Shown here: positions 18,180-28,356 of the stretch, piece after piece
How the letters are laid out: each line of letters starts with the position of its first letter
Numbering within the stretch: position 1 is the first letter of the stretch
Translations under genes and position numbers: made by a program
Source: Acidobacteriota bacterium
Lineage (GTDB): Bacteria; Acidobacteriota; Vicinamibacteria; Vicinamibacterales; SCN-69-37
Assembly: GCA_013203475.1 (NCBI GenBank)
Contig: JABMNV010000029.1
Location: 1 to 32,615, forward strand
Length of the DNA stretch: 32,615 bases
Direction: 5' to 3'
The notes under the pieces: generated by a model
What the model was told of the DNA's origin: nothing
The model's database searches: none
Seen by the model: only the letters and a program-made list of their open reading frames with translations

Positions 18180-19703
18180 GTGAAGATTGCTTTTATCGTC
18201 CAACGCTACGGCACCGACATCCTCGGCGGGTCCGAATACCACTGCCGTTTGGTGGCAGAACGCCTCGCCAGTCAGCATCAAGTGGAGGTGCTCACTACCT
18301 GCGCTCGGGATTACATCACGTGGGAGAATACCTATCCTGAGGGGACCGACCGCATCCGTGGCGTCACCGTCCGACGATTCGCCAACGCGTGCACCAGAGA
18401 CCTCGAGGCGTTTAACCAATACTCCGACTGGATCTTTCACAACCGGCATACACGCGAAGACGAGACGGAGTGGCTCAAACAACAGGGCCCGTGGTCGCCA
18501 GCACTCATCGAGTACCTGGAACGGCAACATCAGAACTACGACATCCTCGTGTTCTTCACCTACTTGTACGCCCCCACGGTGCTGGGCTTGCGCATTGCGC
18601 CGTCCAAAAGCCTGCTCGTCCCGACAGCCCACGATGAACCCGCCATCCGCCTGGGAATCTACGAAGACGTCTTTTCGAGCGCTGCGGGAATCGTGTGGAA
18701 CACCGACGCCGAGCGCCGATTCGTCAGCGAGCGATTTCGTCTCCGAACGTTGGTTGAGGATGTCGTGGGCTGCGGCGTCGACGTTCCGGAATCCAGATTC
18801 TCAGGAACCGAGGCGATTCCAGACCTGGCGCCAGTGCGCCCGACAGCCCTTGAACGGCTACCGCCCCATATCGATGGCCCGGCGAACACCTTTCGACGAC
18901 GACATCGCCTGCACGAGCCGTTCGCGTTGTACGGCGGACGGATCGACCCGGGGAAAGGCTGCGAGGAACTGTTTGAGTACTTCCAGGCGTTCCGCGCCGA
19001 CGGCGGCGACGCGGCACTGTTGCTGATGGGCGTCAAGTTGATGCCGCTTCCCGATGATCCGCATGTGCGGTTTGCCGGTATCCTGCCCGACGAGGAACGG
19101 CTACATGCCCTCGAGGCCGCCACGGTGGTGGTCGTCCCATCTCCGCACGAAAGCCTGTCACTGCTGGCCCAGGAGGCGTTTGCCGTGGGAACACCGGTTC
19201 TGGCGAACGGTCGCTCCGAAGTGCTCGTCGACCACTGCCGGCGGAGTCACGCTGGACTGTATTACGAGGACCGTCTTGAGTTTGTGGAGGCCCTGAAACT
19301 CCTGACGAACGATACGGCGCTCCGTTCGGCGATGGGTCGAAACGGCCAAGCCTACGTTAACAGCAACTATCGGTGGGACATCATTCTGTCGAAGTACGAG
19401 CGCATGATCGCGCGCTTGCGGCCAACGCTGAGCGAGGGCCGCGGCAGTCGCGGGCAGGTCGAATCTGGTGAAGGAGATCGGCGGTCCCAGCATCCCACAG
19501 GCCCGCAGCGAGATCGGCGCCCCTCCGCAAAATCCGGTGGCAGTCCTAGCGGCAAGTCTGGCGGCAGTCCCAGGGCCAAATCCGGTGCCGAGCCCAGCGC
19601 CAAGGGCGGCGTCAAATCCAACGCCAAGACGGGTGGACGTCAGGGAGGCCTGGCCAGTGGCCGATCTGGCCGCCCTGGAGAGCGGCGTCCACGCTCGCGC
19701 TGA
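18180..19703 (+). CDS. GT4-type glycosyltransferase (copy A') with basic repeat tail
   Basis: A 507-residue paralogue of the enzyme at 14580. The first 420 residues align with it: IVQRYGTDILGGSEYHCRLVAERL, VEVLTTCARDYITWENTYPEG, ALYGGRIDPGKGCEELFEYFQAF and the EX7E motif PHESLSLLAQEAFAVGTPVLANG. The remaining roughly 85 residues are a low-complexity, Gly/Ser/Lys/Arg-rich tail containing an eight-residue repeat (KSGGSPSG type). No such tail exists in copy A. GTG start at 18180 with GAAGAG upstream; 22 bp after copy B'. It ends 23 bp from the convergent response regulator gene. The tail could hold the enzyme on a polyanionic surface or partner (inference only). Confidence 0.92.
   Translation: MKIAFIVQRYGTDILGGSEYHCRLVAERLASQHQVEVLTTCARDYITWENTYPEGTDRIRGVTVRRFANACTRDLEAFNQYSDWIFHNRHTREDETEWLKQQGPWSPALIEYLERQHQNYDILVFFTYLYAPTVLGLRIAPSKSLLVPTAHDEPAIRLGIYEDVFSSAAGIVWNTDAERRFVSERFRLRTLVEDVVGCGVDVPESRFSGTEAIPDLAPVRPTALERLPPHIDGPANTFRRRHRLHEPFALYGGRIDPGKGCEELFEYFQAFRADGGDAALLLMGVKLMPLPDDPHVRFAGILPDEERLHALEAATVVVVPSPHESLSLLAQEAFAVGTPVLANGRSEVLVDHCRRSHAGLYYEDRLEFVEALKLLTNDTALRSAMGRNGQAYVNSNYRWDIILSKYERMIARLRPTLSEGRGSRGQVESGEGDRRSQHPTGPQRDRRPSAKSGGSPSGKSGGSPRAKSGAEPSAKGGVKSNAKTGGRQGGLASGRSGRPGERRPRSR
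19530..19649 (+). repeat. 24-bp imperfect tandem repeat in glycosyltransferase tail
   Basis: About five units of 24 bp encode KSGGSPSG, KSGGSPRA, KSGAEPSA, KGGVKSNA and KTGGRQGG. The first two units are most alike and the last two have decayed. The tract is in frame with the end of the glycosyltransferase at 18180. Confidence 0.85.
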
Positions 19704-19726
19704 CGCGGCCTCTCCGACCTCGTCAG

Positions 19727-21175
19727 CTATCCGACATCGTCTCCGGGCGGCGCACCCGACGCCGATCCGTTGTCGAACTCAGGTTTTCTACGGCGTGGCC
19801 GAATGTCGTATCGCTTGATCATTTCATTCAGCGTCGTCGGCTTGATGAAGAGCAACTCGGCAGCTTTCTTCTGCACCCCGCCGGCCGCTTCCAGGGCCGA
19901 CTCGATCCATCGGCGCTCTGCGTTGGACAACACTTCGCGTAAAGGAATTCCCTCGGGCGGCACCACGAAGTCTGTCTCCTTGAACTCGCGGTTAAAGCGC
20001 ACCTGATCAGGCACCAGGTCAATCCCGATTTCTCGACTTGGAGACAGAACGACAGCGCGCTCAATGACATTCTCCAGCTCACGCACATTGCCTGGCCAGT
20101 CGTAGGCCGTCAGCAAGTCAAGTGCGTCGGGCGTCACAAACCAGCCGGACTTGCGGCTTTCCTCGCTATGCTTCTCGAGGAAATGCTGCACGAGCAGTGG
20201 AATGTCGTCCTTGCGGTCACGCAAGGCAGGCATCTGCACCGGAATCACGTTCAGACGATAAAACAAGTCTTCGCGAAACCGTCCTTCGGCCACACTCTTG
20301 CGAAGCTCCACATTGGTCGCGGCGATGATTCGCACGTCGACCTTGATGGTATCCACGCCACCCAGCCTCATGAATTCACGCTCCTGGATGACGCGCAGGA
20401 GTTTGGCCTGTGTTTCCAGCGGCACATTCCCGATCTCGTCGAAGAAGATCGTGCCTCGGTCGGCCATCTCAAACAGGCCCTTCTTCGTGGCCACCGCGCC
20501 GGTGAAGGCGCCCTTGACGTGACCAAACAGCAGCGACTCCAGGAGGTCGGGCGGCAGGTTGCCGGAGTTGACCGTGACAAAGGCCTTGTCGCTGCGGGCC
20601 GAGTGTCGATGACAGGCCTGGGCGACCAATTCCTTGCCCGTGCCGCTCTCTCCCTGGATCAGCATTGTCGTCCGGCTTGGCGCTGCGCGAGAGATCAAGT
20701 CGAAGAGTGTTTTCATTCGCGCGCTGCCGCCGATCAGTTGATCAAAGCGATGACTGCCAGACTTCAGCCGGTTGCGCAGCTCAAGGTTCTCGCGTTCAAG
20801 GCGTCGACGTTCGACGGCGTTGCGTAAGACCACCAACACCTCATCGTTCTTGAACGGCTTGGTGAAGTAGTGAAAGGCGCCTTGTTTGGTGGCGCGCACG
20901 GCCGTATCGATCGTGCCGAACGCCGTGATCATGACAACGGGAAGCCCTTCGTCTCCTTTCCGAATTTCATCAAGCACCTCCAGACCTGAGCGGTCCGGAA
21001 GCATCAAATCGAGCAAGACTGTGTCGAAATCTTCCTCTGCCAGCAGAGCCAGACCTTCTGCGCCGGTCGCAGCGGTGCGCACGACACATCCGTCCATCGT
21101 CAGCAGGGCGTCGAGTGCCTCTCGAATAATTTCTTCGTCGTCAATTACCAGGATGTGCGCGGGGGAGTGTGTCAT
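19727..21175 (-). CDS. NtrC-family sigma-54-dependent response regulator
   Basis: A 482-residue regulator with three domains. The receiver domain (about 7-120) has acidic pocket IDDEE and phospho-acceptor Asp56 in LLDLMLP. The AAA+ domain has Walker A GESGTGKE at 175-182, the sigma-54-contact loop GAFTGA at 222-227 and Walker B TIFFDEIG near 245. The C-terminal Fis-type helix-turn-helix (AAELLFIKPTTLNEMIKRY) is near 440-465. All residues for ATP-driven opening of sigma-54 promoters are present. The start ATG overlaps the stop of the histidine kinase gene by one base (TAATG), so the two form a two-component pair. Target genes are not evident; I saw no clear TGGCAC-N5-TTGC site in the window. 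Confidence 0.96.
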   Translation of the reverse strand: MTHSPAHILVIDDEEIIREALDALLTMDGCVVRTAATGAEGLALLAEEDFDTVLLDLMLPDRSGLEVLDEIRKGDEGLPVVMITAFGTIDTAVRATKQGAFHYFTKPFKNDEVLVVLRNAVERRRLERENLELRNRLKSGSHRFDQLIGGSARMKTLFDLISRAAPSRTTMLIQGESGTGKELVAQACHRHSARSDKAFVTVNSGNLPPDLLESLLFGHVKGAFTGAVATKKGLFEMADRGTIFFDEIGNVPLETQAKLLRVIQEREFMRLGGVDTIKVDVRIIAATNVELRKSVAEGRFREDLFYRLNVIPVQMPALRDRKDDIPLLVQHFLEKHSEESRKSGWFVTPDALDLLTAYDWPGNVRELENVIERAVVLSPSREIGIDLVPDQVRFNREFKETDFVVPPEGIPLREVLSNAERRWIESALEAAGGVQKKAAELLFIKPTTLNEMIKRYDIRPRRRKPEFDNGSASGAPPGDDVG

Positions 21176-24078
21176 TAATTGGCCAGAGCTTTTTCAGCAT
21201 CAGAGCGGAGTGCCGGTAACGTCAGGGTGAAGCGTGTCCCCTGCCCGACCGAACTGTCACACGTCAACGTGCCACCGTGTTCCTGAACAATCCCATAGGT
21301 AACCGACAGCCCCAAACCTGTGCCACGACCATCGACCTTGGTCGTGAAGAATGGATCATAGATTCGAGAAATGTGCTCAGAGGGAATGCCGGAGCCGGTG
21401 TCGGCGATCTCGACGGTCACGACACTGGCCGAGATCGTGGTCGAGACTGACAACCAGCCGCCCTTGGGCATGGCATCTCGCGCGTTGAGGAACACGTTCA
21501 GAAACACTTGCTGGAGTTTGTACTCAAAGCCGCGAATCGACGCCATCGGCGCCAGGTCGCGACGCACCTGGATGCGACTGCCCCTGAATTGATGCTCGAG
21601 GAGCAGCAACACGTCGTTGATCACGGCATTGACATCGAGCGGGGCGGCATCGCCATCGGACGGCCGAGCCAGGTTCAGGAGACTGTTGACGATCTTCGCG
21701 GCACGGAACGTCTGCCGTTCGATCTTCTCGAGAAGCTGGGTCTTGGGATCGTCGGGATCGGCTTTGTCGAGCAACATCTGAGTAAAACTCGAGATACCGG
21801 TCAGCGGCGTATTCACTTCGTGGGCGACGCCGGCTGCCAACAAGCCGACGGCCGCCATCTTCTCGGACAGGCGAAGTTGTTCTTCGAGACTGGCGCGATC
21901 GGTGACGTCCTCGATCACGACGATCCAGCCAGCCTTGACACCATCCGCCGTCTGAAACGGCGCGATGCCCGTGTTCACCAGGAGGGGCCGATCGAGATCA
22001 GCAGGACCTGAGTGAAGGGCGACGCGTAGGAGTGTGGCCCCGTCGGGCGTGTCCGTCCTGGCCGCCATCAGCAATTCGACAAACGACTCGGGAAAGAGGG
22101 CGGAGAGACGCCGACCGATGGCTCGGGTTCGATCGAACTGGAATAACTGCTCCAGCCGACGGTTCCAGCGCAGGACTCGGTCGTCGAGGTCGATCACAAA
22201 CAACCCGTCACTGAGTGACTCGACCACGCTGTCACTGAACTGGCGCAGGCGTTCGATTTCGTCGGCCTTGACACGAAGCTGGCCATAGAGGCGCGCGTTC
22301 TCCAACGCGGTCGCGGCCTGGCTGGCGACAGCGCCGAGCAGGGCCATGTCTTCGCTCGACAGTGGCTCGAGTCGGGCACGGCGTCCGACGGCCAGGACAC
22401 CGATCGTCACGTCCTGTGTCACACACGGCACAAACGCGTGCCAGCCCGCATCGCGCCAGACCGCCGCCTCGTCACCCACCAAGCGGCGACGCGCGGGCTG
22501 CGGATCATCCAGACTCACGATCTGGCCGGACAGCAGTCGCTGCCCAAGCGCCGACTCGCGAGTGATGCTCATCGGCTCGCCGCTCCCTTCACCGGTGGCG
22601 GCAACTGCCAGAAACTCTCCGCCAGCCTCATCTGGGTCGGCAAGCAACAGCGCCATGCGATCGACGGCCAGCGTCTCCCCGACCCGATCAACCAGCTTCG
22701 TGCTGAGGCGCTGCAGATCGAGGTCGCTGTTCAGCTCTCTCGCGAACGTGACCAAGGCCCGGCGATAATCGTAGCGATCGCGGTAGTAGAGGCGATCCAG
22801 CCCGCCCTGAATCGCATTCCATAGCCAGGGAGCCACCAGGACCACCACCAGCGTGGCGAACAGCGCCCAGAAGTCGTTGTCCCCCGAATGCGGTCCGGGA
22901 ATCAGATCCACGAGCGCCAGCGTGCCCTGGTAAATGACTACCAGCACCAAGCCCACCGCAGAAACGACCAGCGCACGCTTGATGATTACTTCGATGTCCA
23001 TCAACCTGTAGCGGACGATGGCGGACGCAAACGCGAGCGGGATACAGCCAAGGAGCAACGCGGAATACTCGCCCTTCGGCACTTCCCAGCCGAGCAGGAA
23101 CGGAATGGCATACGTGGACACGAACGGGACGGCGCCTATGCCAGAGCCCCAGACGATCCACCGGAGTTGACGCCGTGCTGTCACGGAACGCAGCCGACCC
23201 AGCGCTCGAATCATCAACGTCAGTCCACCGAGCAGACACGCCGACAGGTAGACCAGCTCAATATCCTGGATTCGCGCCAGACGCTGCGCCATCAACTGCA
23301 GCGAGTTGACGGAAGGGTCGGTCGGCAACCACGTCAGGGCGTACACGCGCGCCAGTCCCAACAGCAACGCGGGAGCGTAGAGCACGGGGGTCAGGCGCCG
23401 ACCCAACTCCGTGCGGACCCACGCCAGTGGGCGGTCCGGAAACACGAGGGCGAAGTGCAAAAACAACGGCGGCAGCAAGACCGTTGCGATGTCGTTCGCC
23501 CAGGAAAACAAATAGTCCGTCCGCGTGTACTCACCTGTCGGCGTGAACGTGAAGACACCGAAAAATGCGACCGCCAACCAGAAAAAATGGAGCGTCGCCT
23601 GATCGTTCGGCCGTCGGAGTCTGACCGACGCGCCAACAAGAAGACCAAAAATACCGACCGCGGCGAGTGGGTAATACAGATCGTATCGGGGCCCTGGGCC
23701 GAGCGCGAGCCTGACTTCAACCAGATCGTCAACCGACCCCCGTGAGACCGAGTACGTCACCGACCCACCAGCGCTGACACCGGACAACGCCTGGGTGACA
23801 TCGCTTCGGGACGCCACTGGTCGACCGTTTATCGCCATCAGCGTGTCATTGCGGTGGACGCCAGACAGGTCGGCTGGCGACCCAGGCACCACCTCCATCG
23901 CGCGAACTGCCGCGCCCCCATCGTTCATCCACAACACGCCATCGTCGACAACGGCTGAGCGTTGGTAGTTGAGGACGACCACAACATTGATGAACGCGAG
24001 CGCCACCAACGCGGAGGCGACGGCCACCGGGACCCCGACGCGAATCAACGGTCGTGCTTGTGCAGTAAGGCGAGACAT
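21175..24078 (-). CDS. Membrane histidine kinase with PDZ, multi-TM, GAF and PAS domains
   Basis: A 967-residue sensor kinase. Order of domains: a transmembrane segment at about 12-36; a PDZ domain at about 45-125 (VVPGSPADLSGVHRNDTLMAINGRPV); a region of seven or more hydrophobic segments at about 133-420, with VRYRLMDIEVIIKRAL typical of 7TM-type sensor regions; a GAF domain at about 450-595; a PAS domain at about 612-730; HisKA with His753 in AAGVAHEVNTPLTGI; and HATPase with NVFLNARDAM, DTGSGIP, FFTTK and GTGLGLS. All kinase boxes are intact. The PDZ domain lies between the first and second transmembrane segments and so is probably periplasmic, where it could bind misfolded or processed protein ends. 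It precedes and overlaps its regulator gene by one base. Confidence 0.95.
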   Translation of the reverse strand: MSRLTAQARPLIRVGVPVAVASALVALAFINVVVVLNYQRSAVVDDGVLWMNDGGAAVRAMEVVPGSPADLSGVHRNDTLMAINGRPVASRSDVTQALSGVSAGGSVTYSVSRGSVDDLVEVRLALGPGPRYDLYYPLAAVGIFGLLVGASVRLRRPNDQATLHFFWLAVAFFGVFTFTPTGEYTRTDYLFSWANDIATVLLPPLFLHFALVFPDRPLAWVRTELGRRLTPVLYAPALLLGLARVYALTWLPTDPSVNSLQLMAQRLARIQDIELVYLSACLLGGLTLMIRALGRLRSVTARRQLRWIVWGSGIGAVPFVSTYAIPFLLGWEVPKGEYSALLLGCIPLAFASAIVRYRLMDIEVIIKRALVVSAVGLVLVVIYQGTLALVDLIPGPHSGDNDFWALFATLVVVLVAPWLWNAIQGGLDRLYYRDRYDYRRALVTFARELNSDLDLQRLSTKLVDRVGETLAVDRMALLLADPDEAGGEFLAVAATGEGSGEPMSITRESALGQRLLSGQIVSLDDPQPARRRLVGDEAAVWRDAGWHAFVPCVTQDVTIGVLAVGRRARLEPLSSEDMALLGAVASQAATALENARLYGQLRVKADEIERLRQFSDSVVESLSDGLFVIDLDDRVLRWNRRLEQLFQFDRTRAIGRRLSALFPESFVELLMAARTDTPDGATLLRVALHSGPADLDRPLLVNTGIAPFQTADGVKAGWIVVIEDVTDRASLEEQLRLSEKMAAVGLLAAGVAHEVNTPLTGISSFTQMLLDKADPDDPKTQLLEKIERQTFRAAKIVNSLLNLARPSDGDAAPLDVNAVINDVLLLLEHQFRGSRIQVRRDLAPMASIRGFEYKLQQVFLNVFLNARDAMPKGGWLSVSTTISASVVTVEIADTGSGIPSEHISRIYDPFFTTKVDGRGTGLGLSVTYGIVQEHGGTLTCDSSVGQGTRFTLTLPALRSDAEKALAN

Positions 24079-24198
24079 CTTCAGGGAGCTTCAGTGAGTC
24101 ACTGGAATCGGCAGCAATGTGTGTGCCGTTCGCCAGGAACCATGTGTGGGAGGGAAGCTACGAACAGACAGACACGGTCTTCCAACAGAACTTCCCTG

Positions 24199-24218
24199 GA
24201 ATCCAAAACATTGGATTC
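24199..24218 (-). other. Perfect inverted repeat after the beta-barrel gene
   Basis: GAATCCAA and TTGGATTC form an 8-bp stem with a 4-base loop just after the stop codon of the barrel gene and 120 bp before the kinase start. No U-run follows on the minus strand, so it is at best a weak terminator or an RNA-stabilising 3' hairpin; an operator dyad is also possible. Confidence 0.4.
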
Positions 24219-24220
24219 AA

Positions 24221-26113
24221 CTAAAAACGGACCTGGACGCCGCCAAGCACTCGGCGAGGGGCGCGGACGGCCAGAAGTTCATCGTAGAAGGAGCCCGTCG
24301 ACTGGCGGTCACGGAAGAGATTGCTGACGCTGACCAGAAACTCAATACTTCCGCCGCGGATGGGCTGGATAGGGAGCACCTGGCGCAGTTGCACGCGAAA
24401 ACGGCCGGCGAAGATCGGAAGGGCTTCGTTCGCCTCGTCACGCGCAAAGGCGCTATTGAGTCGATAGGCGACAGACACGCGGGTCGATGTCTCCGGAATC
24501 GAGGCCTCGAGGGTGCTGGTCAAGTCGTGGAGCCGTTCGTTTTCAGGCCGCACCGCGGACGGCACAACGGCGGCAATCAAGTCGGCCTGATCACTAAACT
24601 CCCAGCGCGCGCGACTGACTGAATAGTCCATGGACGCCTGCACCCGGGTCGTGAAATGACCAGACGCGCGGAGGGACCATCCATCCAGTGTGACGCTGCC
24701 TGGCGTAGCGACGTAGTAGTGGCCCACTGCACCGCCGTCGCCGAGGCCAAACATCGTGGCCAACTGGTCTCGCGACGACTCATGAAACCATCGGACACCC
24801 ACCGTCTTGAGTTGGCCAATCACGCCGAATTCATGCTCGGCCCCTACGTCAAATCGTCGCACACGCTCGGAACGGAACGGCGCTCCAGACACCAGGGAGG
24901 CAAACGTTCGCTCAGGCGGCAACCATGGACCCGAGGAGGGGGGCGGAAGAAATTCGTCCACGCCGGGGACAACAACCGCGCTCAAAGCCGAACCGGTCAC
25001 GTAGGTCTTGGGAGCCACGGCAATCCTGACGCCGAACTCAGGGCTCATGAAATCTTCGCCCTCGACGTAGTCGTAGCGATCAAGGCGAAGACCGTAGTCG
25101 ATCTCGAAGCCGGGTCTAACCCTCCAACGGTCCTGTCCATAGACGCTGGCGGCGGTGCGACCATCGCCGGCCGCCTTGAGGATCGCGGCTCCCCGGTCAT
25201 CGACCGCGCGTTGGGTACCGTAGGACATCCCCACGTGAAACGCGTGCGTCTGCACGTCCCTGGCTTCGTACTCACCCAGCACGACCCACGACGCCAGGCC
25301 GGCCGTACTCATGGCCCCGCGCAGGCGCCAATCGCCGTGCACGCCGACGGGTGCGCCAACGGCCAGATAGGCGATGCCGCGGGGTAATTGATCAGGCAGC
25401 CACCCCTGCGACGACGACACCGCGTTCGTCGTGAGGAAGTTCACCTGTCCGCTGAAATCGGTCTCGGAAAAAAACGAGGTCGTGGCATGCGCGGACCCAG
25501 ACACCGCCCAATCGAGAAACGACAGTCCTCCGCGAAAATCGTCCGGCCGGTCGGCTGGCTCGCCTGCGCCAGAGCCGGAACCGTCTCGAAGCACGGTGCG
25601 TGGCAGATGGCGCAAGTACCACGCCCGAAGGCTTTCATCAAGATCCGTACTCTTCGTCAGGTCTCTCCCCACCGAATCGAGGCCAGTGAGGCCTACTGAC
25701 GCGAGCAGTACTCTGCGCTCGGGGAGACCGACTTGTTTCGTGATGGTGATGTTCCGCTCGATCCGTGCACTCCCGCCGATGCGCACCCACTCTTTGTACG
25801 GCGACACGTAGCCGTCGCGGGTGGCGCGGAGCACGTAGTCCCCGGGCACCAACGGCAGTCGAAACATTCCATTGGAGTCTGTGCGTGCCTGCGCCTGCGT
25901 CGTGCCAATCGCGGTGACGGCCACGCCCGACACTCCTGTGCCCAGATCATCGCGAACCACTCCAAGCACGACCCCCGATCGCGCCGAGGCTTCGACGGCC
26001 CCAACCGATACGGGCTGGCGAATAGACTGGCGGAGAGGCTGAGCCAGCGCTGGCGTCCCCGCCATGACGCTGGCGGCGGCAGCCACGAGTACGAATGCGA
26101 CGGGTCGGGACAC
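24221..26113 (-). CDS. Outer-membrane beta-barrel protein with carboxypeptidase-regulatory-like domain
   Basis: Predicted 630-residue outer-membrane protein. A signal peptide (SRPVAFVLVAAAASVMAGTPALA) is followed by a CarboxypepD_reg-like fold at about 45-125 (GVVRDDLGTGVSGVAVTAIG, then SNGMFRLPLVPGDYVLRATRDGY). The rest looks like amphipathic beta strands ending in VQVRF, with the C-terminal Phe expected of barrel proteins. This resembles the Acidobacteriota TonB-receptor-like family, but I see no plug domain and no TonB box. I chose GTG at 26113, which has GGGAGGG just upstream. Upstream in-frame starts (ATG 26206, TTG 26233) lie inside a promoter. It heads the strand that continues with the kinase and regulator, 142 bp downstream. 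Ligand unknown. Confidence 0.75.
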   Translation of the reverse strand: MSRPVAFVLVAAAASVMAGTPALAQPLRQSIRQPVSVGAVEASARSGVVLGVVRDDLGTGVSGVAVTAIGTTQAQARTDSNGMFRLPLVPGDYVLRATRDGYVSPYKEWVRIGGSARIERNITITKQVGLPERRVLLASVGLTGLDSVGRDLTKSTDLDESLRAWYLRHLPRTVLRDGSGSGAGEPADRPDDFRGGLSFLDWAVSGSAHATTSFFSETDFSGQVNFLTTNAVSSSQGWLPDQLPRGIAYLAVGAPVGVHGDWRLRGAMSTAGLASWVVLGEYEARDVQTHAFHVGMSYGTQRAVDDRGAAILKAAGDGRTAASVYGQDRWRVRPGFEIDYGLRLDRYDYVEGEDFMSPEFGVRIAVAPKTYVTGSALSAVVVPGVDEFLPPPSSGPWLPPERTFASLVSGAPFRSERVRRFDVGAEHEFGVIGQLKTVGVRWFHESSRDQLATMFGLGDGGAVGHYYVATPGSVTLDGWSLRASGHFTTRVQASMDYSVSRARWEFSDQADLIAAVVPSAVRPENERLHDLTSTLEASIPETSTRVSVAYRLNSAFARDEANEALPIFAGRFRVQLRQVLPIQPIRGGSIEFLVSVSNLFRDRQSTGSFYDELLAVRAPRRVLGGVQVRF

Positions 26114-26204
26114 ATACCCTCCCAAATGGCTCCGCTGAGCCACGGCTGTCCGGCGATGAACAAAGACTCGTGTCAACACTGTTTGGAACGAAACGTCTAT
26201 GGTC

Positions 26205-27602
<1,398 letters not shown>

Positions 27603-27603
<1 letters not shown>

Positions 27604-28352
27604 TGCCGCGACTGGTCTTGCTGCGTCATGGGCAAAGCACCTGGAATCAAGAGAACCGGTTCACAGGCTGGACCGATGTCGACCTGACCGCTCAAGGGTG
27701 CGCCGAAGCGAAGGCGGCCGGACAGTTGCTGCGCGACGATGGGCACGTCTTCGATGTGGCCTACACGTCCGTCCTCAAGCGGGCCATCCGCACATGTTGG
27801 ATGGTGCTCGACGAGTTAGACCTGCTGTGGATTCCGGTTGAACGCAACTGGCGCCTCAATGAGCGCCACTACGGCGCCCTTCAGGGTCTCAACAAGGCAG
27901 AAACGACTGCGCTTCATGGTGACGCACAAACCCACATTTGGCGGCGCAGCTTCGACATTCCACCACCACCGCTGCCGGACGATGATCCGCGCCATCCCGG
28001 GCACGACGCGCGCTACGCGTCGCTCACGGCACGTGAGGTTCCGGCCACTGAATCACTCAAAGACACCGTCGCGCGTTTCCTGCCGTACTGGGACGCGACC
28101 ATTGCGCCGGCCATCCAATGCGGCCAGTGCGTCCTGATCGCTGCCCACGGCAATAGCCTCCGCGCTCTGGTGAAGTACCTCGACGGCATCTCAGACGACG
28201 CCATCGAGAACCTCAACATCCCCACGGGTATTCCGCTGGTCTATGAACTGGACGACGCGCTGAAACCGATCAGCCACCACTATCTAGGCGACCCGGAGGA
28301 AGCCAAGCGCGCCGCCGAGGCGGTCGCCCAACAAAGCCGTCGGAAGACCTGA
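27603..28352 (+). CDS. gpmA: 2,3-bisphosphoglycerate-dependent phosphoglycerate mutase
   Basis: GpmA (249 aa) interconverts 3- and 2-phosphoglycerate, directly before enolase. The histidine-phosphatase motif [25 protein letters not shown] has the phospho-His at residue 9. [17 protein letters not shown], the [12 protein letters not shown] loop specific to the dPGM subgroup, and the second catalytic His in [18 protein letters not shown] are present. Length and loops match the cofactor-dependent mutase rather than shorter broad-specificity phosphatases. The ATG overlaps the eno stop (TAATG). It converges on the small minus-strand gene with 4 bp between stops. Confidence 0.96.
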
Positions 28353-28356
28353 TCGG

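Noticed and set aside
22888-23745. Plus-strand open frame opposite the histidine kinase membrane region
   Set aside because: It translates to a highly charged Arg/Gln-rich product typical of the antisense of hydrophobic segments.
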